Source: Centropus unirufus
Taxonomy: Eukaryota; Chordata; Aves; Cuculiformes; Centropidae
Reading direction: 5' to 3'
DNA: 64,000 nucleotides
NCBI GenBank assembly: GCA_013397695.1
Contig: VYZI01000320.1
Location: 94,081-158,080 of the forward strand
Position 1 is the stretch's first letter; every line of letters starts with the position of its first letter. Shown here in pieces: positions 25,101 through 40,100 of the stretch. The translations under genes and the position numbers were made by a program. The notes under the pieces are model-generated. The model had not been told where the DNA came from. It saw nothing but the letters and a program-made list of their open reading frames with translations, and ran no database searches.

Positions 25101-28100
25101 AATTAAGATTCCTGATGCAGTGGTTATGGAATGTTCTAGTTGCTTAGAAAATTAGAAGCTTGCGGATGGTGCTGTTTAGATATTTTATGAAAGGTAAAGT
25201 TAATGTTCTGAGTTAAACAGGATTGTAGAATGGTTTGGATTGGAAGGGACCTTAAAGATCATCCAGTTCCAAGTCCCTTGCTATGGGCAGGGACACCTTC
25301 CATTCGATTGGGTTCCTCAAAGCCTCATACAAGCTGGCCTTGAACGCCTCCAGGGATGGGGCTTGACTCCTCTGGGCAACCTGTGCCAGTGCCTCACCAC
25401 CCTCACAAGAAAAAATTCCTTCATAATAGCTAATCTAAACCTCTGCTCTTTTTAGCTTGAAACTGTTCCCCATCATCCTATCTCTTCGTTCCCTGATAAA
25501 GAGCCTCTCCCCAGCTTTCCTGTAGGCCCCCTTTAGGAAATGCAAGGCTGCTAGAAGGTCTCCCTGGAGCCTTCTTTTCTTCAGGCCGACCACGCCCAAC
25601 TCTCATAGCCTGTCCTCATATGAGAGGTATTCTAACCCTCTGACCATTTTTGTGGCCTCATCTGGACTAGTTCGAACAGACTTCTGTCTTTCCTGCGTTG
25701 AGGACGCAGTGGTGGAGAATTGTGGAGGAACAAAATCAAGTCAGGTAACTGCACCTTGGTAACTGAAATTTTGCGACTGATAGTTGCAAAATAACGTGCA
25801 ATCAGTAGAAATAAAGTTAGCATTGTTTGACCTGCATCTGAGTCCTTGTGGATTGCATTAAGTGAATTGGCAAATGCTTGTGGATGCTTTATTTGGAATT
25901 TTAAGTAAAAGGCAATGTAGGTATTTGCATTTATAAAGAACAGAATGGAGTTTTCAAGAAATGTTGAAATAAAAAGAGGTTCAGAGAAGGGTGAGATTTA
26001 GCAGTGATATGGGCAGAACACTTGGTTGTGTAAACTGAAATGTTGGTATTGTAAAAGATGCTGGGGAATTGGTCAGGAAGAGCCTTGGAAAAGTGGTACA
26101 GTTTTAAAAAGATGGTGACTTAATAAAAATGATGTGGAAACATTAGGTGGCAAACTAATTTTCCTTTCTCGGAGCAGAAAATCGGTGAGCTATTTTATTA
26201 CGTTTAATACAACAAATACAAAACTGATAAAGATCAGTATGCTTTCAAGCAATTCATTTATAGCAAAGAATCTAGAAAATATTAAAGAGTAACTATCTAG
26301 CTAATATTTTCTTTCCTGTGAGAGTGGTGAAGCACTGGCACAGTTTGCGCAGAGAAGTCATCGATGCGCCATCCCTGAAGGTGTCCAAGGCCAGGCTGGG
26401 TGAGGATTTATGCAGCCTGAACCAGTGGAAGGTGTCCCTGCGCATGATGGGGGTCTTGGAACTGGTTGGGCTTTAAATGCAACCCTCCTATGCTTCTGTT
26501 ACTTGTATCTAGTATATAATAAGGTGAAGGGACCTCTTTTAATAAGCCTACTCAGTTTATTGATCTCAGTTACTAGAAAAAACCCAAAACCTGGGCAGAA
26601 TGGGGAAAATCCCAGCAGAATTATCCCATCACTGATTCCTGCTGTAGTAGAAGTTTTCTCCATTGTGCCAAGGTTCTCTGCTCTCTCCAGTTGCTTCAGT
26701 CCACCTGCTGGGTGATGACTTCTCTCTCAAGATTGGGAAGAATAGAATAAAATTGTCAATTTGTCTCAGAAGTACTGCCATTAAAAAGAAAGGGTATTTC
26801 TAAAAATGTAGTACGGAGTATTCTATTCTTTAGTCTACAATATCATAGAATTATTAAAGTTGGAAAAGACCTCTGAGACCATCAAGTCCAGCCGTCAACA
26901 AACTTGATGCTCAGTTTAGGATCCTGGAAAACACATCTGTGCTGTTATTTTGTTGACAGGTTTTTCACCATGTAGATTCCAGGCATGTGTTTTCCCCCAC
27001 TCCATTGAAGATCTGAAATGTAAGATGCAATTTGCAGAAAAATTGCTGTTGCACTTTGAAGACTTGCTTTGATTACCTTTCTGTTCCTCCTTCAAAAATC
27101 AGACAAGGTGGTAAAATAACTTCTGAAGGACAGGAAACAAAATAAATTGAATGATAGTAAAGAGGTACCAGGCATCCAGTAGAACTTAGAGCTGACTGTC
27201 AAGAGTAGATCTGCATGAGTAGCAGTTCCATCCACGATTGTATTTATTTTCACCTTTTTCCTTCAGATTTTGTTCAGGGTGTTACACACTTCAGCATTGG
27301 AGGCCTGCTGCTGACAGGGACACATAGGGAAATTTCGAAGTTACAATTGCTTATTCATAATGAGTTAACCTTATTAATTTCTTTCCCATCCTCATCATTA
27401 TTAATATCTTCATAGCGACCTTCCAGTACTTAAAGGGGGCCTACAGGAAAGATGGGGACAGACATTTTAGCACGGCCTGTTGTGACAGCACAAGAAGTAA
27501 TGGTTTTAAACTAAGGGAAGGTAGATTGGAAATACGGAAGACATTTTTTTTACAATTGGGAAGATGAAACACCGGAGCAAGTTGCTCGGGGAGCTAGTGG
27601 AAACATTCAAGGTCAGGTTGGATGGGGCTCTGAGAAGCCTGATCTCGTTAAAGATGTCCTTGCTCCTGCAGGGGCATTGGACTGGATGGACCTGTAAAGG
27701 TCCTTTCCAACCCAAAGCATTTTGTGATTCTGTACTGAGTTTGAGAAAGAAGTGAAAGGAACAGTCAGTGGAGAGAAGAATAATTGTGATTTCAACATTC
27801 AGGAATGCTAAAAGAAGGGAAAGGTAGGAGTGGCTGTAAACACTCTTACAGATGTTTTTGTTGGCATAATGCATGTCTGTGATGAGCACATAAGGAGTTT
27901 CAGTGGCAAGTATTTAATCTTTATTTTCTTATGTTGTCACAAGAACAATCCCAGAGGAAAGTATCAGCTGTCAAATGTATCATTACTCTAGTTGGGAAGT
28001 CAGATTGCAAGCTAGTTCAAGCTTGTTGCTTCACCTCAGTGAACAAGGAAAAGGGGAAAAGAGGTCTGTCTGTTATCTGACATTAACCAAAATAGATGAA

Positions 28101-31100
28101 TTTCCATATTTTTTCAGGTAACTATTACTCTGTTTAGAAATTCTTTCATATGGCATTATTTCTGTGTTACACTTGTTCATACAGTTGGGTTAGGCGGGTT
28201 CTTGATTTCTATTCCCTTGTTTTACCACCGTGTTCTGTCTTACGCTTTTGTTACTGAAATAAATGTCTTGTTCTGTGAACACCGGGATATACCTTTACTG
28301 GTGAAGATTCAAAAATGTCTTATTAATGGATTTTCTGAAATATCTGTACTACTTTAGATCATTGAAGTTGGATTATGTGAAGTCTTTGAACTGATAAAGG
28401 AGACAAGATTTTCTCATCCATCCTTGTGTCTCAGGAGTCTACAAGCCCTACTTAATGTGCTCCAGGGCCAGCAACCGGAAGGCCTGCAGTCAGAGCCTCC
28501 TGAAGTCCTAGGTAATACCTCATCTGTTACTGTATTTGTATTAATATGCATCTGTTATTTTATTGGGCAGAAGAAAATGGTTCCTAGCAAGTGTTTGAGA
28601 TACTAGTGTGCTGGCTCTCAACAGGCTTAGATGATTCTGGAGTGTAAACTCCTTACGGTACTTACTAGCAGTAGTTACAAGCAGTACTTACTCAGCATTA
28701 GTCCTTTGTAAAACAGGAATTTTGGAATGGAAAGGTCTGTGCGTTATATATAAATGCAGTACTTTGTTGCTGCGTAGTGCCAAGTTTCACCAAAATATAT
28801 TTAACCATACTAATTTCGGTTAATTTGCTTTACTAGACCTGTGTAAAGTACTTGATCTTATTAGGAAAAAAAGAGTTCTTCAGTGAAATTCTCTGGCAGT
28901 CTGCTGTTGTAATCTGTATCTTAGCTATTTAATGTCGTAATTTACATAAAGCTGCAAAATGAAGAGTGAGAACTCTTGATTTTATTTCTTCTGGCTAACC
29001 AAGTTTCCTTGAAAATGCATTTTGTTTGTAATAATATTGAAAATAAAAGTTGAACTCCTGATCACTTTGAGTGTATGATTGATTACGTCCTTTGAATTAA
29101 AATCCAATTATCTTTTGTCTGTTCATAGCTTTTATGGGTTTATAGAAGTGCAAGAAAGGCTAGGCTGTAGCATCTGTTGTTTAAAAAGAAAACAGTTAAA
29201 ATATATCTTCAGGCTTTCTGTTTTCCTATGTTATGGCTCAACAGTTCTCTGTTCCAAAAGATGATAGTGATTTGTTACAGAAAACTTTTATTTCGTATTG
29301 ATGCAGAGTGTTAAAAAGCTACATAGAAGACTGCTGTGATTACTGCCTTAATGATTATTTATATGTACTATCAAAAAAACTGAGGTGGATTTTGGTTCCA
29401 CTTCAGTTGTTCCAGATGTTCAGCTGCTAAACAGTGCTTGAAGAGGGGCATGAGATCAAAATAATTTTCAAGATTTTATTTGAAATACTTGTTTCTGAAA
29501 AATGAGATGTGCTTCAATATGGGTAGTGGTGATAGGGATTAGGCAAGGTTGGTTGAGACAGCATCTCAAGGATGAGAGAGACTGAATAGGCAGGTAAAGT
29601 AACTCCTTCTGGCCTGTTTCTCAGTAGTGTATTCCACTGCAACAGAGTCCAGAGGAGGCCACAAAGATGATTGTGGACTAGAGCACCTCTGCTATGAGGA
29701 CTGGCTGAAAGCGTTGGGTTTATTCAGCCTAGAGAAGGCTCTGGGGTGACCTTGTAGCAGCCTTCCAGTACTTAAAGGAGCCTACAGGAAAGGGGTGGCA
29801 CTCTTTATCAGGGAGTGCAGGGTTAGGACAAAGGCTAACAATTTTGGGCTGAAAGAGGGGAGATTTAAATGAGGTATTGGGAAGAGTTGTTTGGGTTTTT
29901 TCCTGTGGGGGTGGTGAGGCCCTGGAACAGGCTTCCCAGTGAAGCCATGGATGTGCCCCATCCTTGAAGGTGTTCAAGGTCAGCCTGGATGGGGCCTTGA
30001 GCAGCCTGATCTCTTGGGTCCTTGCCCCATGGCAGAGGGTTGGAACTGGATGATCTTTAAGATCTCTTCCAACCCAAGGCATTCTATGATTCCATGACTT
30101 AATTTTTCTTGTTCTCCAGCCGTTGTGGTTAATCAAGATTTAACATATTCTGGCTGAAAAAGAATGAAAAGATGAGGATGCTTCAGACCTGCTTAAATGG
30201 GGTGCTTTCTTTTCAATCTAGAAATAGGGCTAAACTCAGTGGCTGATTAAAGGTATATCGTGTGTTTTCTGAGTTTAATTTCCCATTGACTGGGATTTTT
30301 TTTTGGTATGATTTTGTGACTTGATGTAACTGCTGTGTTTTATCTGCAGAATCCCTGTTCCAGCTTCTTCTGGAGATAACTGTCCGTAGCACGGGAATGA
30401 ATGACAGCACAGGACAGTCCTTGACAGCGCTTTCCTGCGCTTGCCTCTTCAGTTTGGTAGCTGCATGGGGAGAGACGGGAAGAACATTGCAAGCAATCTC
30501 CGCTATCCTCACCAACAACGGCAGCCACGCTTGTCAGACTATTCAGGTCTTACTCCAAAACTTCTGTCTCTGGGAATTCGTGTAAATTCTCTCCTTGAGT
30601 TCTGAGAAGATCTGTTGTGTAAATTCAGTTAACTGTTTTCCCCTTGCTATTTTTTTGGGATAAGAGTAGCTATTTCTTTGTCCCATTTTAGCTGGAGAGC
30701 AAAGATCGAACAGAAAATACAACATTAAAAAAAAAAAGTCTTGTTTTTCACTTTACTATTTCTTTTGCTATTTAGGTGCCAACCATTTTAAACTCTCTTC
30801 AGAGGAGTGTACAGGCAGTTCTTGTGGGCAAAATCCAAATCCAGGACTGGTTCAGTAATGGGATAAAGAAGGCAGCCTTGATGCACAAATGGCCATTGAA
30901 AGAAATATCTGTAGATGAAGATGACCAATGCCTACTTCAGAGTGATGGCTTTTTCCTCTATCTCTTATGTAAAGATGGACTTTACAAAATAGGCTCTGGA
31001 TATAGCGGGACAGTGAGGGTAATGTGATTTTTTTAAATTTTTTTTCCTTGTCTGATGAATGGTAATGAATATTTTAACTTCTAAGATATCCAGTTCTGTT

Positions 31101-34100
31101 GAGACCCTTTTGTAGCTTAACTAATGATCAGCACTTTGCAATTTTTGTAAATTTTTCTGCTGATTTCTATGCAAATTTTACAGCATGTTCTTACAATTTT
31201 CATTTCTGAGCATGGTTGCAGATATTGTTTTTTAGATGGCAAATTATTGCGTGTAAAATATATTTGCTAAATGATTGGGTCTTTTTTCTTTTCAGGGCCA
31301 TATATACAATTCTACATCCCGCATCAAAAACAGAAAAGAAAAAAAGTCTTGGTTAGGCTACGCTCAGGTGGGTAAATATTTAAAACATGCACCCTGCTTC
31401 CCACCCTCACAAGTAATTTAAGCAGTAACTTTTAAATTGTATAAGTTGAGGAACATCTAACAGTACTGGCACATAGAAGAGAGTAGTATAAGTGCCATTG
31501 GTTTGTAATGTCACTGTAAGACTTGACGGTTTAACATGTAAACTTATTAATTGTACAGTCAATTAATATGTGATTCTTAAAGAGTGAAGTTGGTGGATGT
31601 AAAACATGCTGTTGCAACAAAAGACTGTAAAAAATGGTTAAAATACCTGTTCACGAAAAGAAATTTGTTTTAGAAGATTTGCAGTAAAGTAAGGAAGGGC
31701 TGTTCTGGTTGGGGAGGATTGAGGATGTATAAACTATAGGCAGAGATAACTCGATGTTATCACTGCAGAATTAATACTGTTTTGGTGTTCTGATTTTTTC
31801 AGAGTTAGTTTCTGGAATATCAACCCCTTTTTCTTATACCTTTGCCATTCATTATAGAAACTGGATTTTTTAGCATCCTGTTTTTGCTACTGAATGCTCT
31901 CAAAAAAACCCAAATAAGCCACCAAAGCACCTTGAAAAGTTAAATTTCAGAGAACAATATGCTTTATTTTTTAACTACTGAGCAACTTTTATCATTTGCG
32001 TACGATTTCATGAGTGAAATCATTGTCTTGTTAGTCCTTGCCGTGATATTGAAGTGAAATTGTTCATTAAAAATACATATTCTATTACTACAGTCATCCT
32101 ATGTGTGTAATTATACATGGGAAATCTGATTTTATTTAAACAGATTACAAAAACATGAACTGGTGCAATACAAATGTGTGTGGATGCGTTTATTCAGAGG
32201 CCTGGTTCATCAGTTTTGAAATGGATGGGATCCATCCCGTTTCAATACACAGTTACACACTTGGACATTGTGTACACAGTTATAAATATATTTGACATGC
32301 TTGTACAGGTGTGTGTACTCAGTGATTGTACCCAAAGGCACTGCTAGTTCGAAAAATGTCCCCCTGGGGCTGTATTTTTAAGAAGATTTGTAAGTTGCAT
32401 TTATTGCTAAGTGTGCATCCATAACAAAGGTGACATGTGCCCATGGTCTCATTTCCCATCAGGTGCTTTGCTAGATCAGCTCAGATTCAGGAGATTTTTC
32501 TTGCTTCATCATCTTAAGTTACTCTAGACTGAAGCTGTTCCATCTATTTTAATGCTCCTTTCTTTTTCCTAGTTTGTGGGGAAATTTCTTTCCTGGAGTT
32601 CCTGTGAATCTTAAGTTGATTTGGAGAGTGGGGACAGGAATATGCTTTTTCTGTGCCTGTTTTTTTAACTATAATTGTACGCACATACAAAGAACAGAAT
32701 TACTAGATGTGGTATCGGCACACTGATTTACATCATGAGGAAAGTGTGAGAGAAGGCTGTCAAATTTGCCTTTTTTATTGCAGAATTTTAGTGGATAAAA
32801 GTTGATTATCAAAATGAAGCAAAGTTGAGTTTTAAATAATACCTAAAATAATTACTGCATTTTTTTAACTTTTGCCAATGTTCTATTACGTATTTAAGAA
32901 TATTTTAAGAATGTTTTCATACCAATATTTATTCTTACTCTTACCAGGGTTATTTATTATATAGAGATGCGAATAGTCACAGTATGACAGCCCTAAGAAT
33001 AAATCCTGAAACTTTGGAACAAGACGGTACAGTTACTTTGCCAGGTATGAACATCCAGATATGAGAAGATGGTTATAGTTTACTGTTTACATGCTATGTC
33101 CTTTCAGGTAAGCAGAAGAGAAATTGAGTAAGACTTAGATTTTGAGATCAGAGACTGCTTTTTTTATGACTTTGGTTTGCTGCGTTAGACCAGCTGCGTG
33201 CAGTATTTCATTCCAAGGTCTTGCATCTTACTCCAGCTACTGGAAGAATATTGCAACGTTTTACAATGTATAGTCATCTTAATTCAAAGACTTTGAGGGC
33301 TAAACTTCCTTCTTAAAGAAATATTGTTTTGTCCTCACCTGAACTTTGAGCATTTGGCTCAGATATGGCTTTGTTTCCAGTATCTACTACATATAGGTAG
33401 TTAGAATGACCAAAACCATTTGGTTTTTAATATAGGTAGAAATTAATCCAAAAAAACAAAGGAGGCTTATGAACACTGATGGATCATGTTTCTGATGTTT
33501 AAATTGGTGATGGTTTTTGTTCATTTGTTTTGGCAAATTGTTTCGGTAGTTGCTGCTTTGTCCGTCCTCAAAGAGCCTTTGGACTTGAATCTCTGTTTAG
33601 AAAAAAAGGATGTTCCTGGAACATGCTTTAGTGGCATGGTGCAACACATCTGCTTTTAGCCACTCGTGTAGACACATGCAGGGCACAGTATCTTTTGCTT
33701 GAATAGTGACAGGCTTCTTCTATAGATCAGAAGAAAGATTGTCTTGCATCCTGAAATAAATAAGAAGGCACTGAATGAAACCTCAGAAAAAATCTCTAGG
33801 CTTTTTGTATTTGAAACACAAACAGTAATTTTTGTTATAAAACTATGAATGTAGCCTGAGGACTTAAAAAAATGCATGAAATGTGGATTTCTCTTGAAGC
33901 TGCTTAGTCTTTGTGGTGGGTGAGAACACGTTCAAGGACCTGACAAACAGCCTTGTAGGATTGTTTTTCTAATTCTTTCGCATCAAGGCAGTTCATTCAA
34001 CCAGTAGAGTCCATTGAGGTCCTTAATTCTGCTGCCGTTGGTAAGCACATCAGTACTCTTCATGCAAGTCTTGGAGAAACACTCAAGAGGGTTTAAAGTC

Positions 34101-37100
34101 TAAATCTCTAAGCCGTTAGCCTTCTTCTGCAGATCTTAGTGATAAGTGTTATTCTGCAAGACAGCCTTGTTTTTATACCACAACAAAGCAAAACAAGAGC
34201 ATGCTTTGTAAACAACCATATATTAATCTTTCAGTGTAAAAGCAAATCTGTTAGAAGACCCATTTGGAAATTCCTCAAACTGGTTCACACAATTCTGTCA
34301 TGTGATTTGTGATGGTATCAAAGTAGATGCTAGATGTTATTGAGAAATACTGCCCTCTGTATTTCAGCTCTTGAACTTTTCTGTTTTATTTTCTACACTT
34401 GTACACATTTATCTCAGTGTTGTTGTGTTATTCTGTTTTGGCTAGGACAAATTCTGTTTCCCCTTAGAGGGAAAGAAATTCAAGTGGGGGAAAGTATGTG
34501 ACCTTTCCTGAGGAAATCTGAGTAGGTACATAACTGTAAATAGTAGTGGTTGCACCATTGTAAACTTAATGACTTGCAGCATGTTCTAGGTCTGGAAAAA
34601 ACCACCACCAGTCAGAACTAGAAGGCAGTAACTTTGTTAACACCTGAACACTGATATGACTTCAACTATTTCTTTCTTATTGGCATGGTATTCAGGCATG
34701 GCTTTGCCTGGAGTTAATCCCTTTCCAATGCCCAGGTAGATGATAATGCATTGAAGTAAGCTATTCGTGTTTATTAACATAGGGTTGTCAGGAGATGAGG
34801 AGTTCATTAGGAGTTGATCCTAACTAGAAATCCTGTGAGCTTAAACTCCGTGAAGTATAGAACATAATGATCGTTCTGAGGCAGTAGGCTCCATCATCTT
34901 CTTGAAACCGTAAGACTTCTTTTTTCAAAGGGGAGCATTTCCACTTGATAGATGATCTAGCAAATAGCACAATGTATCTGGAACCACTAGGCTTTGTGTG
35001 AACATTGTTGTATCTAATCCCTTTGCCAGGCTTCATATCCTGTCCTAGAGCTGTGAATCTGTCTTTCTAGTCCAAATATCATAAAAGAATTCTAAAATTC
35101 TATGAGACTTTCTAGGTGATTGAACGTGAGTTTACAGAAGAGGTTTTCCTCTTAACTATTTCTTTAACAGTGATGTTTACTCCATGCCTTGGAGAAAAGA
35201 TGAAGGTACATTTTGTGTAGTTTTGTTGTTCTTTGAAATTCCACTTGAATATCTTGGAGTCAGGGCTATTGGTTTAGTCTGAAAAATACTGAGGGTAGTT
35301 TAAACAAGCTCAAGAGTACATATTGACAGTCAGGTAATGTGCTTTATAAATAGGGAGGGTGATGCTTGATAGTCATTGTCTCCTAAAGCCTTTGAGGCAA
35401 CCGTGGTTAACAAGTGTCTGTAGTTACATCTCTTAAGTAAAACATAAGCCCTTTCTGTTATAGTAATCTGCAGACAGGAACCTTGGTTATCTTTTCATCA
35501 TGTATATACATTTGATCATGATAGTTTCTTGCTAGCTGAGAGAGTGTACTATCCTACTTTTTGCAGATATTCCATTTACTGTCCCTTCTCTACTCCACCC
35601 ATTAATTTGATGTTTAATGTTGGGCCTCGATGTTAAAAAGAAAAAAGCATCCCTGTTCCGGATTTCCTCTGTGAACACACTTGCCAAACATGTAAAAACT
35701 TAACAAAAAAAAAAAAAAAGGTTTACTGGGAGTCTCTCCTTGAAATTACTCAAGAAATAGGCACAAACAGTGCAATATAGACCCAGTGGTGGCTAATATA
35801 TCCTGTTTCCTTGATGTGCTTATGTGCACATGTAACTTCCAGTCATTCGAGGGAATCTTAATACTTGCCACTTTCTAGAACCTTTCAGAAATAGGATTTA
35901 GATTATTTTTAGAAGTTCTTTTCAAGTTATTGACAACTCTTCTGTTTCATCATTAATACCACTTAGCAACATGGGGAATTCGTGATGTGAACTGACTTCA
36001 GTGATTAAATCAGAGATGATTTTTGAGAGCACAATATTTCAGACTTCATGCCCTCTCCATCCTGTTTGTTGCTTACCCTCTTTGTGATTTTTACCTGCGT
36101 GTACTATGGAGGGGGTTGTCTACTTTAGGTCTGTCACTTCAAGATAAGACCACATAATGCTTATTTGATTCCTGGTAAAATAATCTATTGGACTAGGCAG
36201 TATAGCAGGAAAAAGTAAACAAGTTCGTGGATTTGTGAATAGTGTGAGAGTTTTCAGGTGTATTTTTAGTAAAGCACTCCAGCTAGCTAGCAAAAAATTA
36301 GCTAATTTACTGGTTCTGCTGGAAGTATATCATGTGTGCTTCACTTAATAAATTTGTTGGTGACCTGATACTAGATCTCTGTTTGGATTATGAACAGTTG
36401 CTTAATGTGAAGTAGCTGTCCTGCAGTATTTCTGGAAGAGATCTCTTCCCTGTATGTAGTCAATGAAACAAGCACCTTACCAGCCATATAATATCAATGT
36501 CTGTTAGTAGCTCTGTCTGCAGAGCAGAAAGGGAAGAAGAGATGGTGCAGGAAAATCCTTTTAAACTTGTGGAGAAAGTGATCTTTTTTCCTGCCAATAT
36601 GGGCAGAACTCCTTCACCACCCTTATTTTTTTTCTTAAAAAACAACTGGCCTATTTTCAATAAATGAGTGATGCATTCAAATACATGCTTCATAGTTTCC
36701 AACAAAATCAATTCTGAGTTAATAGTTCGGTGACATTTAGAAACAACAGAAAAACGTTATCAGTAACAAGTTTGGTTCTGTGTCGTTTATTTCTGTAGGT
36801 TGCTTTATGCTGGACTGAGAAAAATTTTGTTTAAAGATAATTTCCCTTATTTAAAAAGAAAATTGAAAAAGGCTTTGGGGAAGGAGAAAGACCAACACAT
36901 TCAGAAAATTAGAATTTAGTTGTGTTGTAATACTACAGAATGCCCTTCACAGATGAATACTCACTGCCTTTGTGGCTAAATATTAGGGTAATCCCTTGCA
37001 TTTCTTACAGTGGAAAGTACTTAAAAGTTCTTGAAGGGACAAAAAAGTGTTACATGCTTTTGGTGAGAGAGGAGATCCTAGCATAAAATTATGTGTTATC

Positions 37101-40100
37101 AGGACAATGTGATTTCTCCTCACACAAACCAGAACTCTCGGTGATTGTAGTGAGAAGGAATTAGAAACAGAGAACGGTTTATGTTGGTATAGACTGATGC
37201 AGTTCACTTTTTCTCTTGCAGATTGTCACACTGAAGGGCAGAATATCCTCTTCACTGATGGAGAATATATTAATCAAATAGCAGCATCTAGAGATGTAAG
37301 TGTTACACGTGGTGGGTTACCTAATTTTCTCTCAGCTTAATTTTTTTATTTCACAATACTTATCTGCTTAACATTGCCTTTTCCTTCGCTAGCGCAGCTA
37401 GGGAGGAAGTTCATGTAACTAGAGATAACAAGAAACTGCCATGTTTGAGCACAAAGGAGCTGCATTTTGGCATTTACCCACAAAATTTATTGTTGTGGAT
37501 TTTTCAGATAAATTTTAAGAAAAACTTTGCCCTTTCTGAGGAAAAAGTCTTATAGATGGAATAATGTTGTTGTTTTAACATGTTATCCAACAAAGTCTCT
37601 GTAGGATAAGCTTCTTGGAGCTTAACGGTAGTTATTTTTCTAATTTAATTTCCTGTAATTGCTTTGGTACTTGTTGGGGAATTTTAGATTTAAGTTGTCT
37701 ATAAGATACTACATCGCTGTAAGATTTTTTTTTATATGAAAACTGTCTATTGGCTCTAGAAACCTAAATAAGTGCTTCTGTTAGGGGGGTAAAACAGTTC
37801 TAGCTGTTCTGTGTTTTGTTTGGCAAGCAGTTGTTGTGTCCTTAGTCCTGTTCTGCTCACAGTTTTTTGACAGTGAGAAAGCTGCAGTGGGAAAAGGGTT
37901 AGGTGAGGCAGGATTGGCAAGAGATGTTTGACATGCAACCACAAAAAAAAAAAGATTAATCTGTATCTCTGCTAATGGAACAACTCTTAATATGGCCAGA
38001 TTAAGATGATTCATCTGCACTTTTAAACAGAAACCTGGTTTAGCTACTAATTAAAGCAGTCACTCTGAAACTACCTGCAGTGTTTGGGTTCCGAATCAGA
38101 AGCTGAGTGCTTACAAGATAGATGTAAAAAGTTACAAAAGCAAGATTTCTATAGTGGCATTCAGAGTTAATAATTTCAACAGCAATTTACTATTTTTATG
38201 TATATAGAATTCAAGAGATGTTTAATGTCTGTCAGATGCTTCTCTTGAGCTCATCCCATTTGTCACTTCCTTCTCTTTAATAAATGTTATATTATTGATG
38301 TGTCTTGATAATTAACTCTGAAATAGTATTATACAGATGTACTTAGGCCATGAAAAGTAAATGATAGAATTTATTAGACAGCATAAAACAGATGATTTTA
38401 TTTTTTTCAGGATGGCTTTGTAGTACGAATATTTGCAACGAGTACTGAGCCAGTATTGCAACAAGAACTGCAGCTTAAGCTTGCAAGAAAATGCTTACAT
38501 GCCTGTGGCATCTCATTGTTTGATCTGGAGAAAGACTTGCACATTATCAGTAAGTCCTCTTCTGTGCTGGTTAATAACAAGACAGTAATTTAGAGTGGTT
38601 CCATGGAATGGAAGTCACTTTAAAGATCATCCAGTTCTCACCCCCATGCCATGGGCAGGGACCCCTTCCATTGGGTCAGTTTGCTTACAGCCTCATCCAG
38701 TTTGGCCTTGAACACCTCCAGGGATGGGGCATGAAATAATAAAGCAGAAAAACTGTCCTTCCCAGGGAGATACAGCTCTGTTATAAAAAAGGGAAGGAGC
38801 CCAGGGGTTCTGCAGCCACTGAAGTGTTACTTGACTTGTTGTGATCCATATGCTCATTTTATAACCACTTTTCTGCCTGTAGCATTGCCTGTGGTTTTCC
38901 AGTATTTTCCTCTAATTGTATAATTAATCGATAATTGATTGGAGCTGTACTTCATGATAGTTTTTGCATGACATGTAGTTAAACTATAGAACTTCCTGCT
39001 GTGGGTCAGAGTTCACGGAAGTTGAAAGGAGTCTTGGCTGGATTAGGAGGGAACAAATGTACTGAAACGCACTAAATACAGGGAAACCAATTTTACATCA
39101 GAATCCGAGATGCAGAATTACTGCTATCCACAAAGGTATTGTGGAGAAATATCACTTGGCTTTTGCTTCATTTTTGTTGCTCTTTTGCTCTTAGGTATTT
39201 GCTTTTGCAGCTATCAGAACAAAAGCATATTTGGCTACAGGGACCTTTTGTCTGACCAAGTGAAGCTGTTCTCCTGGTGGTGCTGCCCAGCAAGCCTTCT
39301 TGTGGCAGCACAACTTTGTTTTATGTGTAACTTCCTAAAATACTTTCTTGGGCCAAACCCTCCCTGGCAGAGTTGGATCTGGGAACTGGTCTATGGAAGT
39401 GTCAGGTTAAACATAACACACTCTTCCCTGTGCAGGTACAGGGTTTGATGAGGAATCGGCTGTCCTTGGAGCTGGAAGAGAGTTTGCACTAATGAAAACT
39501 GCTAGTGGGAAGGTATGAAAATATTCTCTGATGAATGGCAGATTGCATCAATGTATTTCTACTTGGATTTTCATTTAATTAATATTTTCCACAATTCCTT
39601 TTTGCCTTTTTTCATAAATAACTATTTTTGCTAATAATATTCAGTAGTATGAAGTGGAATTTGATTTAGTAGGACTCCTCAGACATTAGAGGAGACAGAT
39701 GAATTTGATCTTCAAACTAACAAATGCCTCTTCAATTTAACAAATTTCCTAGTTTCGACCTCTGAAGTTGTGCATTTAGGTATGAAATACACTTTGAGAC
39801 AAAGAAATATGGCTTTAGGGGCCCACAGAGGTTAACACACCTGTTTAGTAACATATGGAGTAACACAATTCTAGAGGAAAGTTTTCTATCTCATAGCAGT
39901 AGTTTTGTGTTTGTTCATATGAAATATTTTATTCTGTGTTACAGTGTATGCACTCAGTGGCCAGTGTGCATTTACTGAAAATAAGTTTTCAAAATGCATT
40001 GAAGTATGTGAAATTTTGTAGTTATTTGGTGTTTTTAATTATTTTTCTTGTTATAATACCATCAGGTTTTTACACAGACCAGACATTTCTCTGTAGCATT

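Larger units (their letters stand above)
24308..28357 (+). other. MYCBP2: MYCBP2 intron, 4.05 kb, GC-AG type
   Basis: This intron begins GCAAGT and ends TTTAG. It contains the assembly gap at 24621-24665 and four CR1 pieces at 25218-25690 (antisense), 26320-26490 (sense), 26842-26935 (antisense) and 27416-27738 (sense). No extra exon is visible. Confidence 0.88.

Noticed and set aside
27506..27889. A 127-codon antisense frame
   Set aside because: It overlaps a sense CR1 3' end and extends into AT-rich intron; no family resemblance.
29729..30136. A 135-codon antisense frame
   Set aside because: It lies almost entirely over a sense CR1 copy; LINE-derived shadow frame.
39110..39448. A 112-codon + strand frame overlapping the start of a MYCBP2 exon
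   Set aside because: It reads the exon in the wrong frame, is hydrophobic and Cys-rich by composition, and has no family resemblance. Likely chance.
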